49,565 nucleotides of DNA from a virus. A program made the translations under genes and the position numbers. The stretch covers positions 1-49,565 of IMG/VR virus record IMGVR_UViG_3300037963_005421. One strand, given 5' to 3'. Shown here in pieces: positions 6,584 to 12,976 of this stretch (positions are counted from its first letter, which is position 1; each line of letters begins with the position of its first letter). A model generated the notes under the pieces. It was not told the DNA's origin, did no database searches, and worked only from the letters and a program-made list of their open reading frames with translations.

Positions 6584-6738
6584 GTCCCACGCTCCGCGTT
6601 CGCTTCTGCTGAGGCCCTGGACCACGTCTTGTAGACGCCCACCCAGCAACCCAGCTCGTCCCACACATGAAACCCACAAAGCGGAAGGCCCGCCGGGGTC
6701 CGCCAGGTACCAAGCCATACCAGCGGCTTAAGGAACAC
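6580..6738 (-). CDS. Small unknown protein upstream of the MT-A70 gene
   Basis: 52 residues from GTG (GGGAG seven bases upstream). The sequence is Trp/Gly-rich (LGTWRTPAGLPLCGFHVWDE, then CWVGVYKTWSR). Its TGA overlaps the methylase GTG (GTGA), and its start overlaps the end of the gene before it by 11 bases, both typical of tight phage operons. I recognise no family. It was preferred over a competing frame because of these junctions and the ribosome site. Confidence 0.5.
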   Translation of the reverse strand: MFLKPLVWLGTWRTPAGLPLCGFHVWDELGCWVGVYKTWSRASAEANAERGT

Positions 6739-6970
6739 CTGGGAACTCCCCGCTGCGCAAGCGCTTGGCAACCTGCTGTGCTGCATGGTGCCGCACCCGC
6801 TCTCGATGGGGCCATGTCTTCTCAATCCACGCGCAGATATCCTCCACCACCTTCTCTTCAGACGACGATCCGCTCAGTTCATGGTGAACGCACGCCAAAT
6901 GCGACAACATCTTCGCTCGATCCGAAATCGACGGAATGGTCTGCACTATCTCCAATATCTCTGCGGTCAT
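6728..6970 (-). CDS. Small helical protein of unknown function
   Basis: 80 residues from an ATG with AGAGGG six bases upstream. Predominantly amphipathic helical sequence (MTAEILEIVQTIPSISDRAK ... ICAWIEKTWPHRERVRHHAA). No family recognised. It lies in the same minus-strand operon as the adenine methylase. Confidence 0.6.
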   Translation of the reverse strand: MTAEILEIVQTIPSISDRAKMLSHLACVHHELSGSSSEEKVVEDICAWIEKTWPHRERVRHHAAQQVAKRLRSGEFPGVP

Positions 6971-6994
6971 TGCACCCTCTTAAAAAAGGGCCTC

Positions 6995-7105
6995 TCACCC
7001 ATTTGTAGGTTTCGCCCAGTCCCAACACCCCAAGACCACCCATACCAATGCAGCCCCACAACATATCAACCGGCCAACCCATAAGGACCACCATCCTAAC
7101 GCCAT
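6995..7105 (-). CDS. Possible 36-residue membrane peptide
   Basis: ATG-initiated frame MALGWWSLWVGRLICCGAAL followed by VWVVLGCWDW, i.e. one strongly hydrophobic segment. The ribosome site is weak (AAG). A second frame in the same 110 bases also encodes a Gly/Leu-rich peptide, so which frame is used, if either, is uncertain. Confidence 0.25.
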   Translation of the reverse strand: MALGWWSLWVGRLICCGAALVWVVLGCWDWAKPTNG

Positions 7106-7110
7106 TCTTG

Positions 7111-7341
7111 TCAGGAAAACAACCCCTGCTGACCCCCAACACCCAATGGCTCAGACTTCAGAACCACTATCGACAACCGAGCCCCTGATCGAAGCACCGG
7201 CAACGATGACCCCGGATCTCGCAACAACTCATGAGAAGCCCACGCAGACGAAAACGACAACGGACTCGTCACAGCAACCACACCGGACGAACTCTCCACC
7301 AGCACTTGGTACCGTACTACTGTTGCCTTCTTCTTAGCCAT
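7111..7341 (-). CDS. Small unknown protein
   Basis: 76 residues beginning MAKKKATVVRYQVLVESSSG, with alternating polar and hydrophobic residues suggesting a beta-rich fold. No family recognised. It would be the first gene of the minus-strand run to 6038. The predicted start lacks a strong ribosome site. Confidence 0.5.
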   Translation of the reverse strand: MAKKKATVVRYQVLVESSSGVVAVTSPLSFSSAWASHELLRDPGSSLPVLRSGARLSIVVLKSEPLGVGGQQGLFS

Positions 7342-7403
7342 TCGTACCGTTCTAACCCGCATATCTCAAGAAGGAGGCCTGGGGACGGTAAAGGTCTCAC
7401 ACA

Positions 7404-7459
7404 GAAGAGCGTTGCTCTACGGAGTCAAGCTTTGCTTGAACTCCTTGAGCACGCTCTTC
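7404..7459. other. Long imperfect hairpin (about 25-base arms)
   Basis: The left arm begins GAAGAGCGTTGCTC and runs to GAGTCAAGC; the right arm begins CTTGAACTCC and ends GAGCACGCTCTTC. The arms pair over most of their length with small bulges. It lies just upstream of the minus-strand gene starting at 7341 and could be a leader structure or a processing/termination site. There is no T-run on either side. Confidence 0.6.
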
Positions 7460-7629
7460 TAATGGAGCCGGTTTCTCGGACCTTGTCAACCTTAAGAGTT
7501 GTCATTTCTCGCTTCTCCCCGTTGCACCTGCCTCATTGGAAAACGTCAGAAATCGTTTGAGGGGTCTAATGATATATACAGCGGGGCGACCCTGGGGGGG
7601 GAGCTCCCCCCTCGCGCCTAACGCGCGCC

Positions 7630-7791
7630 CACAGAACGGAACCCCGCGCACAGCTGTGCACGGAAAGGAACCGCATGCACTCGAGCACGGAGAGGAACCC
7701 CGCACGTCCGGCCACAGAGTGGAACCCTCACATGCGCGGGCACAGAGTGGAACCGCAGGCACACACTGCTTTCGTCGCAGACAAGTGGAAC
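7630..7791 (+). repeat. Six degenerate direct repeats, consensus CAC(A/G)GARNGGAACC
   Basis: Copies begin at 7630, 7659, 7686, 7713 and 7741, spaced 29, 27, 27 and 28 bases, with a weaker sixth copy around 7778 (AAGTGGAAC). The GGAAC core is invariant. Some intervals contain short palindromes, for example GCACAGCTGTGC between copies 1 and 2. The spacing is too short and the repeat too variable for CRISPR. Protein-binding sites or repeated RNA elements at the 5' end of the large RNA are both possible. Confidence 0.6.
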
Positions 7792-8016
7792 ACACGGCGC
7801 GCCTACACGCGGGGATACTGACCCCTGGATGCTGCTCTCCCCTCTCCTCCAATCCTCCCCAGACTCACCCCCTGATCCATGGCGGGGACCTGCTGAGACC
7901 ACACCCGAGACAAGCTCCAATCCGGCTGTCATGGGGTGATCAGGTCTCCAAAGTGGTGGCCAGGGAGGCAATTCAGAACATCAGCGGAAGTTTTTTTGAA
8001 AAAAGTTACCCACTTG

Positions 8017-8093
8017 CAATGTGCACAATGATGACATTTGGCACATTGAGTGACCCTATGGGGTTGCACTTTGTCATGCAATCGGGCACATTG
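8017..8093. promoter_or_regulatory. Operator-like boxes CAATGTGC / GCACATTG (three copies)
   Basis: CAATGTGC at 8017-8024 is the inverted partner of GCACATTG at 8041-8048 and again at 8086-8093; the first pair is a 32-base interrupted palindrome, the last two are direct repeats 45 bases apart. They lie where a promoter for the plus-strand block or the structured RNA is expected. A phage repressor such as one of the three helix-turn-helix proteins is a plausible ligand. No clean -35/-10 pair was found. Confidence 0.45.
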
Positions 8094-8662
8094 AGGGTGT
8101 GGTTGGAAACAATCACAGACCCGAACCGGGAGCCGCTACACTCCCCTGACCTGTAGCCAGATACAGCACCGACATATCCAGCGTTGCACCGATCTTTTTG
8201 AGGTCACTACTGACTCCCTGCCATGACCCGCTGTAATGCGGTGAGCACGCTACCTCTCGGGGTAGCAGAGGGCCCGTCCATGTTGAAAGACAGTCGATGA
8301 CTGTACCCATGACGGTGTTGCGATTCTTCCACGCTACCCATGAGAGCCGGGGATTGGATCGAGTGAGGGATACCCTCGGGACAAGCCAGACCTAAGCGGT
8401 CGGATCTTGTAAGCGTCTAGTGGCGCCCCGATAGCGGCCCCTAACTCTCCATCAGACCGGCAGACTGGGACTAACGGCAACGGCACGAGCCCCCTGTGTG
8501 GGGTCCGGGAGGAGTAGCAGCACTTGATAGGTACACGATAGGCGAGGCGGTGTACTGCAGACAAGCCATTACCCCGTGAGGGGGCTTCGGATACGGCTCC
8601 GGGGCGTTTAGCAAGTCAATTGTTTAGGTGCCAAGGGTGCCCGTGCTCTACAGACAATAGGG

Positions 8663-8755
8663 AGCGGGTACCTGTTAAGTCTCAAAGCTCAGCGGGGCTG
8701 TGTGCTGGATCTGGTCTAACCGGGTTCGAAGGGGGTTCGATTCCCCCTCCCGCTA
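8663..8755 (+). tRNA. tRNA-like element with anticodon CUA and an extra ~20 bases after the 5' acceptor strand
   Basis: From 8690 to the 3' end the geometry is canonical: D-stem CAGC/GCTG with a ten-base loop, one linking base, anticodon stem ATCTG/CGGGT with seven-base loop GTCTAAC (T33, anticodon CTA, A37), five-base variable loop, T-arm GGGGG-TTCGATT-CCCCC, 3' acceptor TCCCGCT and discriminator A. The matching 5' acceptor AGCGGGT is at 8663-8669, leaving 20 unexpected bases (8670-8689) before the D-stem, and the last acceptor pair mismatches. CCA is not encoded. It may be a degenerate or embedded tRNA within the large RNA rather than a functional amber-reading tRNA. Confidence 0.4.
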
Positions 8756-8809
8756 TCACTGCACCGTACTTGCCCAGCTGCTGGGAGAAGTGCGTCTGCA
8801 AATTGACCA

Positions 8810-8845
8810 GGCATCACTGACCTCCGGGTCGGTGGTGCCTTTTTT
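8810..8845 (+). terminator. Intrinsic terminator ending the structured RNA
   Basis: GGCATCACTGACC pairs with GGTCGGTGGTGCC (thirteen pairs, some G-T) around a short loop and is followed by six T residues. It separates the non-coding locus from the gene starting at 8860. Confidence 0.85.
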
Positions 8846-8859
8846 CATGGAGGCCAGAG

Positions 8860-9102
8860 ATGGATAAGAAACTATTAAAGTGGGTCAACAGTGACTATAG
8901 TCACTGGGCGGCACTGCGGGATGGGTCATTCGATCTCATCCCGAAGTCCCTACGGGGACGGGCGAAGAACTGGCATCACAATCGTGATCACAATCGTGAT
9001 GCCAGAATTGAGGCCTTCCGCCCTAGCCCCCGCAGTGCCGGGGAGATCGAGCGGGAGGAGCGGGAGGACCGCTCCTATTGCTGGGCGGCATTCGGATGGT
9101 AA
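8860..9102 (+). CDS. Small unknown protein
   Basis: 80 residues; GGAGG precedes the ATG by six bases. The sequence is charged and contains a short repeat (HNRDHNRD) that comes from a tandem CACAATCGTGAT duplication in the DNA, followed by an acidic/basic stretch (EIEREEREDR). No family recognised. Its stop shares a base with the next start (TAATG). Confidence 0.55.
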   Translation: MDKKLLKWVNSDYSHWAALRDGSFDLIPKSLRGRAKNWHHNRDHNRDARIEAFRPSPRSAGEIEREEREDRSYCWAAFGW

Positions 9103-9404
9103 TGGAAGTAGGACAAGTCTTCCGATCCCGTGGTGGATCGGAGTACAAGGTATCGGAGGTGAGAGCCTCCGGACGCGGCGCTGGTTTCAGCGCCGTGCGA
9201 TTGAGCAGCGGCAAGGAAGTCCGCTGCTCACGGCGACTTATTGACAGGACCCGAAGCGCCCTCCTCGCGGGGAAGGCTCTCAAGGTCCAGAGCAACGGCC
9301 CGGGCGGTATCTCGTATACCGTCGCTGTGGAGGCCGCGGTCCTCTTTGCTCTCCGCTCGGAGGGCATTGCCGTCCGGCTGGAAGGCCGGACATGGGTGGT
9401 CTGA
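9102..9404 (+). CDS. Small unknown protein, probably beta-rich
   Basis: 100 residues from the ATG that overlaps the previous TAA; an ATG two codons upstream is an alternative. It starts MEVGQVFRSRGGSEYKVSEV and shows repeated short strands with Gly/Ser turns. No family recognised. An 11-pair perfect hairpin follows its stop. Confidence 0.55.
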   Translation: MEVGQVFRSRGGSEYKVSEVRASGRGAGFSAVRLSSGKEVRCSRRLIDRTRSALLAGKALKVQSNGPGGISYTVAVEAAVLFALRSEGIAVRLEGRTWVV

Positions 9405-9512
9405 GTCTGCTGGGAGGAGTGCGCCTCCTCCCAGCGTTCAGCTCACATCGGTGGAAACGGTTCGGCTCGATCGAACCGTGTCCCCTGCTGTGAGCAGGAA
9501 AGGAGTCAAGAC
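9405..9512 (+). promoter_or_regulatory. Leader with three hairpins and the GGAGTCAAGACATG cassette
   Basis: 9409-9435 is a perfect 11-pair stem (GCTGGGAGGAG/CTCCTCCCAGC) right after a stop codon, 9457-9479 is ACGGTTCG/CGAACCGT, and 9484-9498 is CCTGCT/AGCAGG touching the ribosome site. None has a T-run, so RNA stability, processing or translational control is more likely than simple termination. Confidence 0.55.
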
Positions 9513-10181
9513 ATGAAGGTAAAAGACGCGAGGCTGATCACCGGACACAAGAGCGGCTTAGGAAAGCCGTCGAAAATGCCGGGGTTCTCTACCTCCCTGC
9601 CAGCATCGCTGTGCAAGGTGGGATCTCGGCTTGCGGAGAAGGCTGGCAGCACTTGTAGCAAGTGCTACGCCCTCAAGGGCAACTACCTGTACAAGAGCGT
9701 GCAGCAGGGTCTGAGGGCCCGCTATGACGCCCTGACCCACCCCTTGTGGGTGGATGCAATGACGATGATGATCAGCCGTCGGTGCACTATCGGGCACCGT
9801 GAGAAGGGCTACTTCAGGTGGCATGACTCTGGAGATCTCCAGAGTCTCCAACACTTCATGAACATCGTGGAGGTCTGCCGTAGAACCCCGGGTGTCCGTC
9901 ACTGGCTCCCGACTCGCGAGGTCGGGATCTTGAAAGCCCACGACAAGGCTGTCCGGGATGGCTCTGCCCAGCCGATCCCCGGTAACCTCACCGTTCGGGT
10001 GTCGTCGTTCTTCACCGGGCAGAAGCCCATGAAGCGGCTCCCAGATGGTGTCCTCACCAGCACCGTGTCGTGGCGGGATGCCCCTGCTGTGTGCCCTGCA
10101 AGCAAGCAGGACAACAAGTGCGGCCCGTGCCGCAACTGTTGGGACAAGGCTGTCCCGAACGTGGACTACCCTCAGCACTGA
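9513..10181 (+). CDS. GP88-family phage protein (cysteine-rich, radical-SAM-like spacing)
   Basis: 222 residues. It matches what I recall of the phage gene product 88 family: start MKVKDARLITGHKSGLGKPS, TCSKCYALKG with C48 and C51, FRWHDSGDLQ at 101-110, and a C-terminal cysteine cluster (CPASKQDNKCGPCRNCWD). The C-x-x-C-Y-A and W-H-D-S-G-D motifs recall photoproduct-lyase/Gp37-like proteins, so iron-sulfur or zinc binding is plausible. No biochemical role is established that I know of. The ribosome site AGGAG is part of the recurrent leader. Confidence 0.75.
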   Translation: MKVKDARLITGHKSGLGKPSKMPGFSTSLPASLCKVGSRLAEKAGSTCSKCYALKGNYLYKSVQQGLRARYDALTHPLWVDAMTMMISRRCTIGHREKGYFRWHDSGDLQSLQHFMNIVEVCRRTPGVRHWLPTREVGILKAHDKAVRDGSAQPIPGNLTVRVSSFFTGQKPMKRLPDGVLTSTVSWRDAPAVCPASKQDNKCGPCRNCWDKAVPNVDYPQH

Positions 10182-10274
10182 GGGGCGTCCCCCGCTGTCC
10201 GGCTGTCGTCGGTGTAGGACTACCAGCCCATGTTGGTGGTCGTACCCTGCAGACAGCAGGAAAGGAGTCAAGAC
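10182..10274 (+). promoter_or_regulatory. Second hairpin leader sharing CAGGAAAGGAGTCAAGACAT
   Basis: A stem GACTACCA/TGGTGGTC (10218-10241, one G-T pair) is followed by CCTGC/GCAGG (10246-10260). From CAGG to the start codon the sequence is identical to the leader of the GP88-family gene. Confidence 0.55.
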
Positions 10275-10565
10275 ATGGATATAGCATATGCAAGCTCGGC
10301 AACCGCCGACGAGGTGGCAGCCTTTGTGGCTGCCGTCTATCCCAGGGAGGTTTCATTCATCATCTACCCGGATGACGATGAGATCGAGCGCTTCACCATC
10401 GCCGTGGTGAAACTGGGAAGGGGTGCCAACACCGCACCCCTGTGTGAGCAGCGCGCAGGCCTGCTCATCGAGGCCTTGATGAGCCGGGATGTGCCCGGAT
10501 GTGCCCGGGGTGGCTGGGCTATCCAATTCGCCCAGCAGAGGATCCAACTCTGGTGGAACAACTAA
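10275..10565 (+). CDS. Small unknown acidic protein
   Basis: 96 residues from the ATG inside the AGGAGTCAAGAC leader. It reads MDIAYASSATADEVAAFVAA and later VPGCARGGWAIQFAQQRIQL. An alpha/beta fold is plausible. No family recognised. Confidence 0.55.
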   Translation: MDIAYASSATADEVAAFVAAVYPREVSFIIYPDDDEIERFTIAVVKLGRGANTAPLCEQRAGLLIEALMSRDVPGCARGGWAIQFAQQRIQLWWNN

Positions 10566-10581
10566 TGTGGTGGAGCAAACC

Positions 10582-10764
10582 ATGATCGACCTTCACAGTA
10601 ACGATGACCGGTACGCATGCGTCTACCCCGACCGCCAAGAAGCGGAGGCATACGCCCGCGCTTTACAGCGGGACGATCCTTACCAAAAATGGGTCGTTTC
10701 CCAGCGAAAAATCAGAGCAGGCGGGGCAACCTGGGCCGTCTATGTGGTCCACGCCCGCCGCTAA
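10582..10764 (+). CDS. Small unknown protein (60 residues)
   Basis: GGAG lies seven bases before the ATG. Short alpha/beta sequence including YPDRQEAEAYARALQRDD and ATWAVYVVHARR. No family recognised; followed by the first UUCG-hairpin leader. Confidence 0.55.
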   Translation: MIDLHSNDDRYACVYPDRQEAEAYARALQRDDPYQKWVVSQRKIRAGGATWAVYVVHARR

Positions 10765-10770
10765 TCCCCC

Positions 10771-10786
10771 GCCCCCTTCGGGGGGC
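10771..10786 (+). promoter_or_regulatory. Leader hairpin B1 (GCCCCC-TTCG-GGGGGC)
   Basis: Perfect six-pair stem with a UUCG tetraloop, followed by CAAC and a CGGAG ribosome site; the start codon is 20 bases downstream. First of three near-identical cassettes. Confidence 0.7.
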
Positions 10787-10805
10787 AACAACAACGGAGC
10801 ACGAC

Positions 10806-11015
10806 ATGAAACACAAAACCATCACGGGCTTCTGTGCCGCCTGCGGCATTCGGAAGCGGCTCACCTACCCCAAATATGAGCCAAGAATATGCACCATGCG
10901 GTGCGCGGCCGTGCACTTTGAGTGTTTGCAGTCGGCAGGCTCGGGGTACGGGTATTGCACCGCCTGCGGCGAGGATGACGGTATTTGCCGGGGCGAGTGC
11001 GGGGGCGACCGATGA
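10806..11015 (+). CDS. Cys-rich zinc-ribbon-like protein (69 residues)
   Basis: Three cysteine pairs are visible: CAAC near the start, C-x7-C around RICTMRCAAVHFEC, and CTAC/CRGEC near the end. This supports one or two zinc sites. Small zinc-ribbon proteins are common among phage early genes; target unknown. An internal start was chosen because it follows the hairpin leader and GGAG. Confidence 0.6.
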   Translation: MKHKTITGFCAACGIRKRLTYPKYEPRICTMRCAAVHFECLQSAGSGYGYCTACGEDDGICRGECGGDR

Positions 11016-11051
11016 GACCCACACTCCTGGCGTCGGCCCGCTAATCCCCCC

Positions 11052-11067
11052 GCCCCCCTCGGGGGGC
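11052..11067 (+). promoter_or_regulatory. Leader hairpin B2 (GCCCCC-CTCG-GGGGGC)
   Basis: Same stem as B1 with loop CTCG in place of TTCG, followed by CAAC and an ACGGAG ribosome site, 23 bases before the next ATG. Confidence 0.7.
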
Positions 11068-11089
11068 AACACCACAACGGAGCAACACC

Positions 11090-11341
11090 ATGAACAAAAA
11101 TCAGACAATGACAAAAGTAGTCTGCAGCAACCCTAACCTCTCAAGTCACGGACAATTCGGCATGGTCGTCGGACACGACTCCCCCAACGTCTTGAGGCTG
11201 CCGATCCGTAGCGGTGTGCTTTACGATGTGATCTGGCTCGACCATCCCGACCATCCCGACGAGATCGACGGCAGCAACCTCAAGATGGTCACCGAGGCCA
11301 CCTACCAGATCGAATTAATCGAAAGAGAATTAGACCGATGA
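11090..11341 (+). CDS. Small unknown protein (83 residues)
   Basis: Starts MNKNQTMTKVVCSNPNLSSH and includes GQFGMVVGHDSPNVLRLPIR, suggesting a small beta-barrel, and then a short DHPDHPDEID duplication. No family recognised. Confidence 0.55.
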   Translation: MNKNQTMTKVVCSNPNLSSHGQFGMVVGHDSPNVLRLPIRSGVLYDVIWLDHPDHPDEIDGSNLKMVTEATYQIELIERELDR

Positions 11342-11375
11342 GCGCCCGCTCCTGACCCTCACCCCCTCACCGCCC

Positions 11376-11391
11376 GCCCCCTTCGGGGGGC
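11376..11391 (+). promoter_or_regulatory. Leader hairpin B3 (GCCCCC-TTCG-GGGGGC)
   Basis: Identical to B1 in stem and loop, followed by CAAC and ACGGAG, 24 bases before the next ATG. Confidence 0.7.
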
Positions 11392-11414
11392 AACCACACC
11401 AACGGAGAAAAACC

Positions 11415-11795
11415 ATGACCCGCGATATGCTTAACAACATTACCAGCCAAATCACCGACGTAGAGGGGCTCGTTTATGAGCTTCGCGAGGCGATGGAGAA
11501 CCTCACGAACGACGCCCGAGAGGCGGCGGATGCTCTGGAGGAGGCCACTCCCGAGCAGCCCGACGACGACGACGAGGAGCCCCAAAAGGACGACTACGCC
11601 GACGCCGACGCCTACACGGCGGCGATGGAGAAGCATGAGGCAGCAGTAGCCGCCGCCGATGAGATCCGCGAGCAGATCGACCGGATGGAGACTCTTGGAG
11701 GACTCCTCCGCGACCTCGAAAACGCCAACTACCCCATGGATCTGGAGGTGGACGAATACGAACTGGGGGACGCCTTCGCTGCTCTCAACGAGTAG
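11415..11795 (+). CDS. Acidic coiled-coil protein
   Basis: 126 residues, strongly acidic, with heptad-like helices (ITDVEGLVYELREAMENLTN) interrupted by an Asp/Glu stretch (EQPDDDDEEPQKDDY) and a second helix pair (AADEIREQIDRMETLGGLLR). It could mimic nucleic-acid charge, as anti-restriction proteins do, but no specific similarity is recognised. Confidence 0.55.
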   Translation: MTRDMLNNITSQITDVEGLVYELREAMENLTNDAREAADALEEATPEQPDDDDEEPQKDDYADADAYTAAMEKHEAAVAAADEIREQIDRMETLGGLLRDLENANYPMDLEVDEYELGDAFAALNE

Positions 11796-11888
11796 CACAC
11801 CCCCAGCCCTCCCGCTTCGGCGGGGAGTGTCTCCGAAAGCTCGACCAGTGCGAGCTTTACGAGCCACTTTCGGCAAAGGAGTCAAGTC
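11796..11888 (+). promoter_or_regulatory. Hairpin leader before the membrane peptide/cytosine methylase pair
   Basis: CCCGC-TTCG-GCGGG at 11811-11824 follows the previous stop, and AAAGCTCG/CGAGCTTT at 11836-11858 follows it. It then joins AAAGGAGTCAAGTCATG, a variant of the recurrent cassette. Confidence 0.55.
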
Positions 11889-11984
11889 ATGATGAAGTAC
11901 GATGTAGACATGCTGGCCCATGCGTGGATGCTTGGGTTTACTGCCACCTTCATGCTCACGGTCCTGTCAGGACCATGGTCATGA
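11889..11984 (+). CDS. 31-residue membrane peptide coupled to the cytosine methylase
   Basis: From the first ATG after AGGAGTCAAGTC: MMKYDVDMLAHAWMLGFTAT then FMLTVLSGPWS, containing one hydrophobic stretch. Its TGA overlaps the methylase ATG (ATGA), so it may act mainly as a translational coupler. Too short for any family call. Confidence 0.5.
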   Translation: MMKYDVDMLAHAWMLGFTATFMLTVLSGPWS

Positions 11985-12976
11985 GAGCCGTGGATCTGTT
12001 CTCCGGCTTCGGTGGTGCGACCACCGGGGCCACGATGGCAGGGGCGGACGTGGTCCGCTCCTATGAACTGTCCGATGAGGCTGCGGCGTGGCATCATGCC
12101 AACCATCCTGGGGTCTGCAAGGTTGCAGACGTTACCCGGCTGGACTGGCAGCACGAAGCCCAGCTGTCTGGGCCCGTGGACTTGCTGATGGCTTCTCCCC
12201 CCTGCCCCGGTCACAGTGCCGGTGGTAGGGCATGGCGGCAGTCCTGCCCAGAGGTGGCCGCAAGGCACGCCAAGCTCAACGCTGCGGCGTTCGCTGTGGT
12301 GGATGCTGTGGCTGCCTTCCGGCCCAAGGTCTTCCTGCTGGAGAACGTGCCCCAGTGGGCCCAGTGGGACCGGTGGGCTGAGTACATCGGGCGGCTTGCT
12401 GCCCTCGGCTACGAGGTCAAGACCCTGCGCCACTCCTGCATGGAGTGGGGTGCGCCCACCAGTCGGCCCCGGCTGCTGGTGGTCGGCGTCCGTGGCGTCG
12501 GCGGGGCGGATGCCCTGCTGGCCCGCATCGAGGCCCGCAAGGTGGCCAAGGTGCGGGCCTTCCGGGGGTGCATCGATGAGACCGCAGCGACGTGGTCTCC
12601 GCTGGATGACAGCCAGCGGACGACTCCGCTGGCGTCCCGTACCCGGGCTGTGGTGGATGCTGGGCTGGCCAAGTACCCCGGCGGCTACTTCCTCCTGCCC
12701 TACTACTCGCAGGGGTCGGGGCTCGTGCCTCAGTCGGTAGACAAGCCGATCCCGACCATCACCCGGAAGGCACGGTGGGCGCTGGTTCACCCGTCGAAGG
12801 GGATCAGGATGCTGACCGCACGGGAGAGCATGGCCGCCATGGGCTTCCCGCCCACCTACAAGATCCCGCAGTGGCGGGGCAAGGACAACGTGTCCGCGAC
12901 CCTGCGTATGGCAGGGAACGCGGTTCCCCCGGTAACTCAGGCTGCCTTTGTGGCGGCTGCAATGGAGGTGAGATGA
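11981..12976 (+). CDS. DNA cytosine-5 methyltransferase 1
   Basis: 331 residues with the classic motif order: AVDLFSGFGG (motif I, residues 3-12), ASPPCPGHS with catalytic C75 (IV), LLENVP with E121 (VI), APTSRPRLLVVGV (VIII, 158-170) and RMAGNAVPP near the C-terminus (X). It methylates cytosine C5 using SAM. ATG 11981 is preferred to longer forms because motif I then starts at residue 3 and it couples to the previous stop. The target-recognition segment between VIII and X is short, as in many phage enzymes; specificity unknown. Confidence 0.92.
   Translation: MRAVDLFSGFGGATTGATMAGADVVRSYELSDEAAAWHHANHPGVCKVADVTRLDWQHEAQLSGPVDLLMASPPCPGHSAGGRAWRQSCPEVAARHAKLNAAAFAVVDAVAAFRPKVFLLENVPQWAQWDRWAEYIGRLAALGYEVKTLRHSCMEWGAPTSRPRLLVVGVRGVGGADALLARIEARKVAKVRAFRGCIDETAATWSPLDDSQRTTPLASRTRAVVDAGLAKYPGGYFLLPYYSQGSGLVPQSVDKPIPTITRKARWALVHPSKGIRMLTARESMAAMGFPPTYKIPQWRGKDNVSATLRMAGNAVPPVTQAAFVAAAMEVR

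Larger units (their letters stand above)
7342..8016. other. Non-coding region with direct repeats and palindromes
   Basis: No credible gene on either strand; frames open here lack ribosome sites and have low-complexity translations. Besides the 7404-7459 hairpin it holds a perfect 16-base palindrome (GGGGGGAGCTCCCCCC, 7596-7611), the GGAACC repeat array and a run of T then A (7989-8004) before the operator-like boxes. Confidence 0.6.
8100..8845 (+). ncRNA. Candidate large structured phage RNA (GOLLD/ROOL-like in size and setting)
   Basis: About 750 bases free of credible protein genes and packed with stem-loops: 8228-8241 (CCGC/GCGG), 8249-8266 (GCTACC/GGTAGC), 8290-8304 (ACAGTC/GACTGT), 8365-8377 (GAGGG/CCCTC), 8491-8503 (CCCC/GGGG), 8531-8555 (GTACAC/GTGTAC) and 8572-8583 (CCCC-GTGA-GGGG, a GNRA tetraloop). 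Near its 3' end is a tRNA-like element, and an intrinsic terminator closes it on the plus strand. Large ornate phage RNAs such as GOLLD and ROOL are known to have such lengths and tRNA neighbours. Membership in either is not established; the 5' end is unknown and could lie as far left as 7600. Confidence 0.55.

Noticed and set aside
6038-6718. Longer start (6718) for the MT-A70 methylase
   Set aside because: The extra 45 residues coincide with a small gene that has its own ribosome site and a GTGA junction; the GTG at 6583 has GGAG at good spacing.
7630-7791. Short CRISPR array
   Set aside because: Repeat ~14 bp, degenerate, spacers ~14 bp; no cas genes.
8334-8564. 76-codon minus-strand frame in the non-coding locus
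   Set aside because: No ribosome site, low-complexity translation, and it runs against the terminator-defined transcript.
8663-8755. Amber (UAG) recoding by the CUA tRNA-like element
   Set aside because: Genes such as those ending at 3730 and 16660 use TAG as an ordinary stop directly before other genes or leaders, so genome-wide recoding is not supported.
8100-8760. tmRNA
   Set aside because: The 3' part has a T-arm and acceptor, but a complete anticodon arm is present and no tag-peptide frame or typical 5' tmRNA end was found.
8100-8760. Group I or group II intron
   Set aside because: No recognisable domain V or group I core strings and no split exon; a terminator and tRNA-like end fit a free RNA better.
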